A DNA stretch of 64,000 nucleotides from Terfezia claveryi (GCA_015179025.1 WHUX01000253.1:1-64000); one strand, 5' to 3'; positions 1 through 11,471 are shown, numbered from the stretch's first letter. Numbers and translations: made by a program. The notes: a model not told the origin generated them from the sequence alone.

Positions 1-780
1 GGAGTTAGTATCTAGTGTTTAGATATGATGATTTGTATAATATGAGGTCTTTGCATCTCCTATAAGTAGATGTACTATAAACAGGATTTTTTTGGTATGA
101 GTAGAATATATCAGTGGTATGTATTCAAAAGTGTAGTCTACCTTCACTAAAAATTCTTTCAGCTTCCTTAAAGTTCGATTGAACTTTAGAGGTAGAGGGA
201 GGTTTCAATATTCTTTTTTATTGGAAAGAACTTGGGTTTTTTGAACTAGAGGTAGTAGAGGTAGCAGTAGTGGAGGTAGTACTAGACTTATTCAAGTACT
301 ATAGATAATAAAATCTTCAATATTATTATCAATCGATTAAGTACATTTAGATGAATGTTGTTGGCTAAGTGATTGCTTTTATAGGTTTTTAAGCTTTTAT
401 TTATAAGTCTATATTTAGTAGAAAACTTCTTCTATCTATTCTTTATTAGTTTTATAATATTAAATATGATTATCTTTCTCTTATTTGAATACCTTCTGTG
501 CCCACTCATTTAGCTTTCTAACATCTTCTTTTATAGTATCAAATTCCAACTTAGCTATATTTATAATTGCTTCCATATTATCTTTAAGCTTTTTTATTAG
601 CTTTTGCTATTGGATATCTAATGTCTCTTTGATTGAAGATGTTAGCTGCTTTACTATATCTTCTTATCCATCAGTTTGCCTTTTTAGAGCTGCTACCTCA
701 TCAGTTACCTACTATCATAGTAACTTTAAGTGTTTATATATTACTCTAGTACTATTAAATATAATAGTATGAGCTTTATA
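1..780 (-). pseudogene. decayed Ty3/gypsy gag remnant
   Basis: Reading the minus strand from about 780 toward 1 gives a broken gag-like protein. An upstream charged, coiled-coil-like stretch (roughly 780-480, with motifs such as KLNEWAQKVF) is followed by a capsid-type core near 200-25 that reads KLKEFLVKVDYTFEYI and later LLIGDAKTSYY. This resembles the retrotransposon gag pattern of a FDGTRxKLxxFL start and a LTGxAxxW finish. Several in-frame TAG/TAA codons break it, as in the other RIP-mutated copies. It runs off the left edge, so no protease or pol is visible. The family cannot be assigned to A or D. No LTR is recognised on its upstream side (780-1088). Confidence 0.6.
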
Positions 781-1088
781 TACTTGTTGTTACAAGGTAA
801 CATCCAGCTCTACCAAAGGTACTTGGGCCCTTATGGAATAACCTTAGAGTATCTATAAGGACTCTAGATACAATCATAGCAGTATAATACAAACATTTCT
901 AGTATTTATCTATTGAAATAAGTATATTAAATAGGTATGAACCTCGGAGTAGTTTATAATCATCCTAGATAGTTAAGACTCTAATAGAACGTCCATAGAC
1001 TATTAAGAGAGTTATAGTTTAAGTTTTATAAGAATCTGATTAATTGTTAAATAGTTATACTCAAATTAATATGCTAACTATATATATA

Positions 1089-1335
1089 CATCAAGAAAGA
1101 AAATAGTTTGTCTCTAGTATTTCTAGAGACAGTAATGCCACTAGAGACAAGATGTGTCTTCACGATTGGTAGAATGTCTTCTAGTGTCTCCTAGAGACAT
1201 TGGGAGACACCAGGAGACACATAAGAGACACTCAGGAGATACCCAAGAGACATAAAAGACACAAAAGATACAAGAGACAACCCTGTCTCTTGGAGACACC
1301 ACCTGGCATCCCGATGCTACTTTTTCTTACTGATG
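1089..1335 (+). mobile_element. MITE copy 1 (GAGAC-rich, 247 bp)
   Basis: Non-coding element starting CATCAAGAAAGAAAATAG and ending CTTACTGATG, flanked by the dinucleotide TA on both sides (1087-1088 and 1336-1337). The ends are imperfect terminal inverted repeats (consensus CATCAGNAAGAAAA). The interior is a dense array of gagaca/tgtctc words that form nested palindromes. Three more copies of 248 bp lie in this window (4752-4999, 19600-19847, 25069-25316). TA duplication plus short TIRs suggests mobilisation by a Tc1/mariner-type transposase, but no transposase is encoded here. Confidence 0.85.
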
Positions 1336-1790
1336 TATATATATGCTAGCTATACTAGCTATTACTCTAAAGTCCTAGCATTATACTGAATTACTGATTA
1401 TTATCCTGAACTTAAGGAAAATAATTCAATAAAAATAACTAAAAAAATGAAGGACAAAGAGTACACTTTAGACCAAAGTGTGTCCAGTAATACTATAAGA
1501 AAGTGCATTTAAGATAGAGGCTAAAGGTAGGGCCAAAACATAAAGTTCTCCAGATTTAATGTTTTAAGGTTCTACCTAGGCCTACTCTTTTTCCTGATTC
1601 CATTTTTGCAATTCTATCTATAATCGGAGTAAAACTCATAGAGATATAAGACTTTTAATATAGTCAAATGTATCTATAAGGAGGTTTACTTATTATTAGT
1701 TATAACTCTATGAATAATTTTGGTATTGAGATAAACTAAGATTCTATAATCTTCTATGCATTGATATCTTTCCAAAAGTAATCTACTTAT
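1336..1790. other. AT-rich stretch, no gene recognised
   Basis: Lies between the MITE and the left copia LTR. All frames are interrupted by stops. I recognise no conserved domain, LTR or RNA gene. It is probably further decayed repeat. Confidence 0.5.
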
Positions 1791-2417
1791 TATTAAAAGA
1801 TGTGTTCAAATGCTTTCTCTTACACTATAAATTATATATACATGTATTATTTATTGCTAATTATATTCTACTATATATCAAATCATGTACCTGATACTTA
1901 TATAAATTAAGTATTTTTATATGCTTTTCATATGTATAACACTATTGTTAGTTAAGTTATTCATGCTTCAATAACTCTATTTTAGCTCTATTTCATATAC
2001 TTACAACAAATATTAAACTATATTCTGAGTTATACTTTAGTCAAACTTTATTATTATAAACTCAAACATGTTGTGTATATTGTAATTATGTTAAATGCAT
2101 TTAGTATACTCTAGCTTATGCTGTAGCTTGCTAGAATCGTGTATATATAGGAAGGGAATTCCTTTCCTTCAGATATTATCAGCTCATATATTAATCTCAT
2201 TCACTTATATATTCTACAATATATTCTCCTATATATTCTACATTTCTAGTGCACGCTCTACAGCATCCTTTTCAGGATCCACAATGTCCTCTACGTTCTC
2301 CAGAACATCTTCTACTAGCCTATTAAATCCATTCCTAAGTTTCTCCCTTATTAGATACTTAGTTAAATTACTGCTGCCTATTGGATATAGTATATATCTC
2401 ATATACCTATATTTTAA
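1791..2417 (+). repeat. copia 5' LTR
   Basis: Starts TATTAAAAG (TG changed to TA) and ends TTTAATA. It aligns along its length with 17720-18348. The shared core includes the TTAAGTATTTTTATATGC region and the end region TAGATATAGTATATATC. Confidence 0.85.
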
Positions 2418-2739
2418 TAGGTTATAAGCCCGGTCTATTCTACATCAACCACAACCAGCGACTGCATCTACAATAGCTCAATCATTATTACCAAATCCCT
2501 TAAACCTTTGAGAACTTCAATAAGAAGTCTAACTCTTTAAAATCCTTAAAAACTTTTATTAAGCCTCTGTCAAAATCAATAATATTAACCCATTAGTTAG
2601 TTTAACTAATAATGAAGACTGGGCAAACATAATAAAAATGCTTTTTCATAGCATGTGAACTACCTCTATTATTATTGATAGTATTATACTCGCAGAAAAT
2701 ATGTCTGTAAAAAAAAAAGATGCATATACTACTTTCTTT

Positions 2740-3540
2740 CAATCTGCTCTCTTAATTCTTGGTGTGCACATCGGCTCGAGTCGAGGCGAGTTCTACTACT
2801 ATTTTTCCTACTCGGTACCGACTCGCACCGACGCCCATTCCTCTGAAGCCAACTCGCCGCCAACTCGGCGACTACTCGGTGATCGACCGAGTCCTCGCCA
2901 AGAATTAGTTACCCATGTTTCACCTCGGTCTTGGTTTTGTGTTTTCTCCATTATCTGTCACGGATCGCTCCTCCTGTCACAGATCCATCCTCCTGTCATG
3001 GATCCGTCCTCCTGTCATGGATCCGTCCTCCTGTTACGGATTGCTCCGCCTGTCATAGATTCCTCCTCCTGTCATGGACTTGAACTATTCCTTCCCGCTC
3101 AATCCTTACCACCATTTCTCAACTACGTTCTACTAGTGGCTAACCTTCCGTCCATTCCTCCGTCGTTCTCCTGTATAATCTTACCCTGCCTTGCGTGCTA
3201 ATGTGAATTACATTCGTTGATACCTCATCAATTTCTGTATACTCTGATTCTCATAAAACGAATCGCTTTAATCCAAGCAATCCGTGGTGTGTTCAGTTGA
3301 ATTTGAACTGAATTATATGAGAAACTGGTCCTCCAGTCGAGCAATATGCATCAGTAGATGACACTAAGGCTTGGTGAGTAGTCGACAGCTACTCGGCGCT
3401 GGCCTGTGTAATTCAGAGCAACATATAGCCGACTCACTGAGTTGGAGGCTTGGGCAAAACTTGGCCGTCGGCGCGAGTCTTAGCGAGGCAGTGCAGGGAA
3501 AAATCACCTCAGTCCATACACTATTAATTCTAATACAAGT
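2740..3540. other. GC-rich insertion of unknown type inside copia gag
   Basis: Base composition changes abruptly: CpG-containing words such as GGCTCGAGTCGAGGCGAG and GACTCGCACCGACG appear here and are nearly absent from the flanks. The segment splits the copia gag remnant, so it is probably a later insertion. It contains an imperfect 19-bp tandem array (2955-3080). Its two GC-rich ends share partly inverted words (GACTCGCACCGACG near 2819 against GACTCGCGCCGACG on the other strand near 3470). I found no LTR pair, clear TSD or convincing coding frame. It could be a non-autonomous element or SINE-like relic. Boundaries are approximate. Confidence 0.45.
2955..3080 (+). repeat. 19-bp tandem repeat, ~6.6 units
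   Basis: Consecutive imperfect units with consensus CTGTCATGGATCCGTCCTC start at 2955, 2974, 2993, 3012, 3031, 3050 and 3069 (last one partial). Units 3 and 4 are identical. The period is not a multiple of three, which argues against a protein repeat. Confidence 0.8.
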
Positions 3541-4230
3541 TTTGAGCAAACCTATCTTCAAAAAGATCTCTAAATTTGAAACCCTTCAGACTATTTAGAC
3601 CTATCTAAAAAACACCTACCATATTAATAATGCTTTAGTTATATTCCATAGTAGAATAATTTAACTTTAATTTCTACTAACTTCAATCCTACTAAATCTA
3701 TTTATAAATTTATCGATATTTATGAAAATAAATGAGAATAACTATACTAATAAGGGGGGTCCAGTCCTGCCAATAGTTATAGACAAGTACTATATATATT
3801 CCTTGGATTTAATAAAGCAAAAAGAGACTTTTTAGTAGGGGCTCTTATTAAGTATTACCCTAATCCAGTTGATAATTTGTCAATTAAAGACAATCTCATA
3901 TATATAGAATTGAAGTCTAAATTTCATAGTCTGGCTACTAATCATTAATTGGCAACCTCAGTAGACTTTGTTCTAATTAATACTAAAGCTCCAGTATCTA
4001 AAAAAACGCAAAAGAAATGCTAGCATATCTAATGCAAAAGAGTCCACAGAAAATATCAAATCAAAGTGGTGTACTTATTGTAAGAAATATAATAAAACTC
4101 TATTCAAAGGCCATATTTAGACTAAATGTAGATGTTTAAAAAGGGTTCAAAATGCTAAGAAATAATAGCTAATACAAGAAGCTACACATATAACTGTAGA
4201 ATAAGCATATACAAGTGTTAGTTTTTTGTC

Positions 4231-4751
4231 TCCCCTAGCCTGGAAATTAATTTCTGTGCAAGTTCTTATATGTCATATGATATAGGATAATTCGATATAA
4301 TCTCCATACATAATGGAACTGTAAATATAATAGGCCATAGTATTCTATAAGCAGAAGGAATTGGTATAGTTCATTTGAATTGTTTACTTCCTGATGTCTT
4401 AGTTAATTCAATTGTATTAAAGGATATTTTATATGTCCCTACTCTTTGTCATAACTTGTGTTTATGGAATTCAGTTTGTTCTAAAGGCTTTATATGGGAA
4501 GTAAAAGGAAATTGTAAATACTTGTATACAAAGAATAAAAGTCTAGTTCTTGTTATAGAGTTCTATAATAGCCTTTCTCATATTATTGAAGTACCAGATA
4601 TATAAGAAAAAGTATTTAAATCTCATAAAAATACCTTTGAACAATAGTATAATACTCTAGAACACCTATTAAAAATTGATTCCACAGTTTATTATAATGG
4701 ATATATTATACTATCTATTCTTACCCAATTCAGTTGCACAACCTGCATTTA
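4231..4751 (+). pseudogene. copia protease/GAG-pre-integrase remnant
   Basis: Broken translation of the copia middle region. Around 4375-4605 the frame is open and reads NSIVLKDILYVPTLCHNL, the typical fungal copia stretch of the form xxxLKDVLYVPxLxxNL between protease and integrase. Upstream of it a degenerate protease region is readable only with stops. The region ends at a MITE inserted at 4752. Confidence 0.7.
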
Positions 4752-4999
4752 TATCAGCAAGAAAAAAGTGGCATCAGGATGCTAGGTGGTGTCTCCAGGA
4801 GACAGAGTTGTCTCTAGTATCTTTTATGTCTTTTATATCTCCTAGTTGTCTCCTGAATGTCTCACATATATCTCCTAGAGTCTCCTAATGTCTCCTAGAG
4901 ATACTGGGAGACATTCTGCCAATCGTAAAGATATACCTTGTCTTCAGTGGCATTACTATCTCTAGAGACACTGGAAACAAACAATTTTCTTTCCTAATA
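4752..4999 (-). mobile_element. MITE copy 2 (reverse orientation)
   Basis: Same 248-bp element as at 1089-1335 but inverted: begins TATCAGCAAGAAAAAAG (first C changed to T) and ends TTTCCTAATA. TA duplications lie at 4750-4751 and 5000-5001. It interrupts the copia coding remnant between the pre-integrase and integrase parts, so it inserted after the copia. Confidence 0.85.
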
Positions 5000-5752
5000 T
5001 AGGGAAAATCAACTTACAAAGTACCAATAACTCATAGTCTTCATATATTTTAATCCTTCGAAATTATCTACAGTGACTTAAATAGTATTATTCCAGTTCC
5101 TTTTTATGGCAATATATGCTACAATATTACCTTCATTAATCATTTTATACAAATAGTTTGGGTTTACTTCTTAAAAACTAAAAATAAAGTATTTTTAGCT
5201 ATTAAAAACTATACCAATATGATTGAACATTAATTCTCTACTACAATCCTATGTTTCAAGAAAACAATAGAGGAAAATACATCAATCATAAAACTAAGAC
5301 CCTCTAGAATCAAAAACCAATTTGATATAAACCAATTCCCTCTAATAGCTCTAAATCAAATGGCATACTAGAACATTACAATTAAACTATTCAGACTATG
5401 ATATGAGCTAGGTTAATTAATATTGACCAATAGTTATAAGCTGAAGCTTGTGCAATAGTAGTATATATTTAAAATTAACTTCTTCACTCATCTCTCAATG
5501 GAATTATCCTATTTGAAGCCTTATATTATTCTAATCCAGAAACTTTATACTTCCATCTATTTGGTTTATCTTGTTATATTTATATACCTAAAGAAAAGCG
5601 TCCTGCAGGATCAAAACTTCATCTACGAGTTGAATTCGCAATATTTATTAGGAGTATTCAAAGTTTATTTCTTAGCTGAAAACCTTGTACATTTTTTATG
5701 CCCAAATAAACAGCCAAGCTTTCAATACCCTCTCAAAAAACCCAAATAAATT
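5000..5752 (+). pseudogene. copia integrase remnant
   Basis: Readable integrase core end and C-terminal part: SNGILEHYN*TIQTMI (the QNGxxERxNRTL motif), then AEACAIVV, LFGLSCYIYIPKEKRP and SKLHLRVEFAIF, matching the copia pattern with VFGCxxYVxIPKEKRxK and SRKGIFLGY. Stops and frame changes show inactivity. The coding signal stops at about 5750, where foreign sequence starts; copia resumes at 9443. Confidence 0.8.
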
Positions 5753-6507
5753 GGTAGTACAAATAGGTAATTGAAATTGTTTTCATCACATAATTAGGGG
5801 TAGCTTTATATGACCAGGGTCCTAAAATGCTATACTATGTTCAGCTAAAGTAAGTGCTATATAGTGGGGTTTTGGCGAAATTTTAACACTGCCATCATAA
5901 AGGTGATCAGTACTAAAGTTTATTCAATAGTGCAACCTCTTCAGCAACTAAACTACCCCTTCAGTAGTATTTAGGGAGGGGCTAGTACAAGCCAGACTAT
6001 AGAGTATACTATCCAACTTGAATCAAAAAGTGAGTTAAGCCTCCAAAAGGTTGGTATCACTACTCCCGATCTCCTCTATTAGCCCCTCAAATGCTTCATC
6101 TAGGGCCTTAACTATCTCTTCCTGGCCTGCATCATCAGCTGCTGCCTTTAACTTTTCTCAGTACCATGTCACCAACTTCCATTTATTACTGACACAAGGC
6201 ATAAGTCTTTGACTATAGCTATTAAGGTCGTATTCATAGGGTTATGATAAGAGATCTATCTTAGTAAATTCATAAGTTCTCATGAGGACCTCTTAGTATA
6301 TTCCAAGGTTACTAGACTTTCAGAGATTTTGTAGGCCTTAACATAAAGTAAATAAATTTCCTAAAGTTTTCTATTTATTCAGGGTTATTCAGTCATATAT
6401 ATGGTTTTTCTTTGGTTAAACTATGAATAAATAGTTGTATGGCAATTTTCGTGAAAACCAAAATTAAATGTTTTTTTGGTTACTAAGATATACGAAATAT
6501 ATAGTGT
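5753..6507. other. unclassified segment between copia integrase and LTR element L
   Basis: Not part of the copia and outside the TSDs of element L. On the minus strand at about 6200-6060 a short open stretch reads AAADDAGQEEIVKALDEAFE then GLIEEIGSSD, compatible with the acidic helical C-terminus of a degraded protein; the family is not recognised. AATAAATT occurs at the left junction (5745-5752) and at 9442-9449. No LTR is seen. It may be an older insertion, possibly class II, into which L later jumped. Confidence 0.35.
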
Positions 6508-6642
6508 ATAAATATAAAGTGTTGTTAGGGGGACTGGACAATCAGATTAGATTTGATAAGGATCCAATCTAATCAGATAATCTTAGGCTAGTAATGTATA
6601 CTACAAAGTAGATTACTAATAGTGTATTGTTCAGTTTAAATA

Positions 6643-7383
6643 TTTAAGTTTTACCTTGTCGCAAGATATTGTTTTTAAATATATGTTGTTATACTGATTA
6701 GATTTGTTGATACCACACAATAATATATAACTGTTCAGTCAGGCCTCCAACCTTTCCAACACAAGTTATTAAGTTTGTTGCACATTACCAGAAAATGTGG
6801 GACTATACAATTGAGTTACTAATTCAATTGTTCTGACTGTGATGAAGGGAAACCAAGTCTGACTTTGGCAAAGAGGAACCAAGTCTTTAAATATGTATCT
6901 AAATCATGAAGTATAAGTTGTATACTTAATAACTTCCTATTGACAAGTACTTTTTATTGTAACCTTTAGCTATTATAATAAACTCTTTGTCTTGAGTTTA
7001 GTTATAACACTTTATACTATTGTAATAGAGGTAGATACGTCTATTACTTTTCATAGAAGCTTGCTATTGTTACTACTTGAAACTTAAATAATAAAGTACT
7101 ATATTCTATTAAAAAATGTAAAGTAAGGCGGCGTTCTTCATAACCAACTCTCTACTGCCGAGTGGTAGTACTAGAGTTTACTACAGCAAACTATAGGTGC
7201 ACGGAACCTATAGCTCCTGTTTAAGTATATCTTACTTGCATATATTCTATTGTCACTCTAGTTGTAAAAGGTAGGCCCAACTGGCCTATAACTTGTTATT
7301 GAAACATAGAGGAAGATGGGCCCAAATGGGCCCTGAATATAATAGCTCAATACTTTATTATTGGTAAATATCTACTACTTTGT
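6643..7383 (+). repeat. direct repeat B1
   Basis: Nearly identical to 7775-8522, from ATTTAAGTTTTACCTTGTCG through ACTTTATTATTGGTAAATAT. It sits inside the left LTR of element L in place of ~150 bp present in the right LTR (8936-9090). It contains short hairpin-forming words (e.g. GCCCAAATGGGC) but no coding frame. Confidence 0.75.
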
Positions 7384-7774
7384 TTCTGTCTCTATCACTA
7401 GCTTCAATGCTCCTCCAACAAGAGGAATTCAGGGGACTATATACTATCCAAAGTGGTGCAGTACTGGGGCAGTGCTGGGGCAGTGCGCCATCATCTGACC
7501 CATTATATGATTTGAAATCAACATAATAGAAACTTCCAGAAACTATTAGGAAATATAACTACAAGTACTGCGTGACTTACTAATGAGTCACACTCATTAT
7601 TGTAACGAAATACATGAGTTACTATACCTACTATTATCATCTGCCGGCTGACACTGGCGCCTGATAATATTTTATTCTACTAGGTTAAAAGTTGGTATGT
7701 AACGGGAGTTACATTTCATTGGGAAATGGAATGTGACTTCCTTACATGGCTCCTTCAAAAAAGAGAGTTCCACT

Positions 7775-8522
7775 CTTAAATATTAAAGTTTTACCTTATC
7801 GCAAGGTGTTGTTTTTAAATATATATTGTTATACTGATAAGATTTGTTAATACCACACAATAATATATAACTGTTCAGTCAGGCCTCCAACCTTTCCAAC
7901 ACAAGTTATTAAGTTTGTCGTACATTACCAGAAAATGTAGGACTATACAATTGAGTTACCAATTCAATTGTTCTGACTTTGGTGAAGGGAACCAAGTCTG
8001 ACTTTGGCAAAGAGAAACTAAGTCTTTAAATATGTATCTAAATCTTGAAGTATAAGTTGTATACTTAATAACTTCCTATTGACAAGTACTTTTTATTGTA
8101 ACCTTTAGCTATTATAATAAACTCTTTGTCTTGAGTTTAGTTATAATACTTCATACTATTGTAATAGAGGTAGATACGTCTATTACTTTTCATAGAAGCT
8201 TGCTATTATTACCACTTGAGACTTAAATAATAAAGTACTATGTTCTATTAAAAAATGTAAAGTAAGGTGGCGTGCTTCATAACCAACTCTCCACTGCCAA
8301 GCGGCAGTACTAGAGTTTACTATAGCAAACTATAGGTGTATGGAACCTATAGCTTCTGTTTAAGTATATCTTGCTTACATATATTCTATTGTTACTCTAG
8401 TTGTAAAAGGTAGGCCCGACTGGCCTATAACTTATTATTGAAACATAGAGGGAGATGGGCCCAAACGGGCCCTAAATATAATAGCTCAATACTTTATTAT
8501 TGGTAGATATATACTACTTTGT
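7775..8522 (+). repeat. direct repeat B2
   Basis: Second copy of the ~745-bp unit, 28 bp after the putative primer binding site of element L. Differences from B1 are mostly single C/T or G/A transitions. The remaining interior (8523-8806) shows nothing recognisable. Confidence 0.75.
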
Positions 8523-8806
8523 TGTTTCCTCTGTATTTGCCAGTTAAATACAGTTATTATTGCTCTCTTATATTGTTTTGCTACTAATTGTAGGCTTTTA
8601 CTGGTTGCTATTTATTGAATAGTATTACTATTGCTATTTGGAGGATAGTCTTACTGCTGACTGTCAGACTTTGGTGCTACTGTGCTTAATGCTGTATGCT
8701 TATACTGTCTCTAGTTTCTACTCTTATTGGTAGAAACTTTGTTGATTAGGTAAGGTTGATTAAGCCTTTCTAGTTAGGTAAGAATCAAGTTCTTAGGTTA
8801 AAAAAA

Positions 8807-9442
8807 TGTAAAGTGTTATTAGAGGGACTAGACAATCAGATTAGATTAGATAAGGATCCAATCTAATTAGATAATCTTAGGCTAGTAATATATACTACAA
8901 AGTAGATTACTAATAGTGTATTATTCAGTTTCACTATTAAAGTTATTACCACTAGCATAAGATTACTGTAATAGATAAAGTAGTATAGGAGTGCCAAAGG
9001 CACTTAGAGAATTAACTAGTGGAACTTTTATATTGATTGTACTCTAACTATGTTCTGAGTTCTAACTATCTGTCCAACTGAAGGGAAATTTAGGGGACAT
9101 ATATATTTCCAACGGGGAAGTGCTGGGCAGTGCTGAGGCAGTGCACCATCATCTGACCCTTACATGTGATTGAGATCAACATTATCTGACCTTCTAGATA
9201 GTACTTCCAAATACTATCTAGTACAAAATAGGTTAAGTCTTAACTTTGACTTATATATGTGAAAGTTTGTGATAGCATGTGAAAGCATGTGATAACATGT
9301 GAAAGCATGTGAAATATTAGCAAGGCAGACAGCATACAGAATGTTGTGTATTTTGAGATACTTGCTGAGTAACAAAATACATAAAAAATACATTGTGAGG
9401 GAGAGGGTTAGTCATAGGGTATGAGTAAGCCACTTCCTTACA
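8807..9442 (+). repeat. right LTR of element L
   Basis: 636 bp, TG...CA, followed by the ATAAA duplication. It shares with the left LTR a 5' block (GGACTAGACAATCAGATTAG) and a 3' block (GGGCAGTGCTGAGGCAGTGC). Confidence 0.7.
9261..9310 (+). repeat. 10-bp tandem repeat, 5 units
   Basis: Five contiguous decamers of consensus GAAAGCATGT inside the right LTR of element L. They are absent from the corresponding part of the left LTR. Confidence 0.75.
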
Positions 9443-10908
9443 ATAAATTTAACTTTCAATACTCCTATTGCTTATACCAATACACTTTCTATACTTAAAG
9501 TTTAAACTGCCAACAAACATATATATACTATATCTATAAAAGAATATTACTTTCTACTACCAAAACCCACTATAGTAGTTAAATAACCTACTTCTGTAAT
9601 ATAACAACCTTTAGTTAGTCTTGACTTAGAGATTGCTACTTCAACTCTAAAATCTACTCTAATAATGAAAGATTCTGAATTTCAAATAAACCTACCTTCT
9701 CCTCCTACAAATGCTTAAGAATATGAAGCAATCGAACCAGAAATTGTTCCTGAACTAGTCAGACCTCAAGCATCTATAAAACAACATCAACCATATCTAT
9801 TTTGGAAAATTGTTCAACTTCCTGATATAAGTAATAAAGATATATTGGCTTCTACTTTATTAACAATAAAAGAATATAAACCATGTATCTACAAACAAGT
9901 TACTACTTGTTCAGAATCACCACATTAGTTTCAAGCTATATAAGAAGAACCTCAAAATATAAAAGACCAAAATGTTTGGACAGTCACTCCAATACCTCAA
10001 AATAGAATATTGTTAGATGCAAATGGATATATAAAATCAAATGAGATACTACAGGCAATCCCATACTATATAAAGCATATCTAGTTGCTTAAAGATACTC
10101 TTAACAACCAGGAACTAATTTTGATAAAGTTTTCTCTTCAGTTGTTCAATATAACTCTCTATAACTTCTAATTGTACTTTCTTTATACTACAATTAGATT
10201 ATAGACCAACTCGATATTAAAGCTACATTTCTATATGGATATTTGAAAGAAGAGATCTATATGAAATTACCTTAAGGATATAAGCAAGATGGACATTATA
10301 TATGTCTTAATCACTTAATATATAGCTTTAAACAGTCTCCTAAGGCCTAGTATGAATGTCTTATCTCATATCTACTTCTATTAGACTTTACACTTTCATT
10401 TTTCGATTCTTATGTTCTTATTAACTTAAAAGATCAAATCTTTATTACTATCTATGTTGATGATATAACCTTCTTTGGTTCAGCTTTCTCTGCTTAAATT
10501 GCTCTCAAAAATGTATTGAAATCGGAATTTCAACTTATAGAGCTTGGATACCTACCTTAGCTAGTAGGAATCTAAATTAAATACTAGTCTAACATAGTTA
10601 TACTTCATAACAAGTATATATTGATAAAATACTAGCTCAATTTGGCATGATATCTTACAATCCAATTACTTTACCTTTAGATTCTAATATAATATTAAAA
10701 AAATTCCAAGATGATAATAATATTATTGATGTGACCCTATATTAACAGATTATTAGATTTTTAATATATCTTGTAATTGGAACATGTCCAAATTTTACTT
10801 TGTCTGTCTCTAAATTATTTCAATATATCTCAAAGCCTACTACCATTTATATAGGAACTATAAAACATATTTTATACTATATTAAAGGCACAAGAGATAA
10901 AGTACTTA
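9443..10908 (+). pseudogene. copia reverse transcriptase remnant
   Basis: RT motifs in copia order: IDQLDIKATFLYGYLKEEIY near 10200, YKQDGHYICLNHLIYSFKQS, then the catalytic box IYVDDITFFG near 10450-10479 with both aspartates kept. Continues to KHILYYIKGTRD at 10864-10899, where element A1 interrupts the frame. Many TAG/TAA codons replace glutamine or tryptophan. Confidence 0.85.
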
Positions 10909-11471
10909 TGTAACGAGGGCTTTGGGGGACAAGGCGACCAAGGGGTACGCCGGGGAAGTGGCAAGGGGCAATCGCACACGTAGGAGCGCTACGTGTGTGA
11001 TCGGGGGAAAGGCTAGGGTAAGACACACGTAGGAACGCTACGTGTGTGACCAGGGGAAGAATGAGACGGGGGCAAGGGCAGGAGGCAAGAGGCAAGAGGC
11101 AAGAGGCAAGAGGCAAGAGGCAAGAGGCAAGAGACACGCGGAGGCAGTTGCCGCGTGTGTCAAGGGAGGCAGCTGTACTGCAGAGTTGTTTGTTCGAGAC
11201 AAGGATGTGCACAAGGGAGGTGCACAAGCGCTGGGGGAAGCAAGGTCCTGTATTGGGTATACAAGACGTTGGATGGGGATCCAACGAGAGGGCGGAGAGA
11301 GCAAGCTATATATACAGGCTTCCTTCCTGGCCAAGGCCACCGGAAGGAATAAGGTTCCCGAGACCCCTTATCTCGGGAACAGAGATAACAACGATATCAA
11401 TCAACAATAACGAGAGTCGGACAGAATCCTGTCTGACTCTCAAACCTGGCTAGGAAAGGACGGTTGTGACA
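10909..11471 (-). repeat. A1 3' LTR
   Basis: TGTAACGAGG...GTTGTGACA as written on plus; it is the 3' LTR because the coding strand is minus. Contains two ACACGTAG...GCTACGTGTGTGA inverted motifs (10977-11048) and a 7-bp tandem array. Confidence 0.93.
11083..11131 (+). repeat. 7-bp tandem repeat in A1 LTR, 7 units
   Basis: Seven perfect AGGCAAG units. The same seven units occur in the other LTR (16709-16757). The A2 and GypB LTRs have only one or two, so the array grew in the A1 lineage and was copied to both LTRs by reverse transcription. It creates spurious open frames on both strands. Confidence 0.85.

Larger units (their letters stand above)
2418..4230 (+). pseudogene. copia gag remnant with zinc knuckle
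   Basis: Internal start of the copia element. The early part reads as a gag-like N-terminus (NNEDWANIIK near 2610). After the foreign GC-rich segment (~2740-3540) the gag signal resumes and reaches a zinc knuckle at 4070-4129 of the form C-x2-C-x10-H-x4-C (WCTYCKKYNK then GHI*TKC), with a TAG in place of the expected TGG. Such widely spaced knuckles are, to my recollection, seen in fungal copia gags. Frames are broken throughout. Confidence 0.65.
6513..9442 (+). mobile_element. non-coding LTR element L (TRIM-like)
   Basis: Terminal repeats start TATAAAGTGTTGTTAG (6513) and TGTAAAGTGTTATTAG (8807), and both end CTTCCTTACA (7746, 9442). Flanking pentamers are identical: ATAAA at 6508-6512 and 9443-9447. 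Directly after the left LTR is TGGCTCCTTC, a plausible primer binding site. The internal part (7747-8806) has no recognisable gag or pol, so the element is non-autonomous. The left LTR is expanded by a 741-bp repeat unit (6643-7383), another copy of which lies in the interior. Strand is inferred from the PBS. Confidence 0.65.

Noticed and set aside
2701..3201. 166-codon frame with SSCHG/PPVMD-like repeats
   Set aside because: It is produced by the 19-bp tandem array, whose period is not a multiple of three, and spans the copia/insert junction.
9261..9310. Possible CRISPR-like array (also the 7-bp and 19-bp arrays)
   Set aside because: Contiguous short tandem repeats without unique spacers, in a eukaryotic retroelement context.
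11038..11453. Overlapping open frames of 65-135 codons on both strands in the A1 LTRs (also 16431-17079)
   Set aside because: They arise from the stop-free 7-bp AGGCAAG array and GC-rich LTR sequence. The frames overlap on both strands, and no conserved domain is present.
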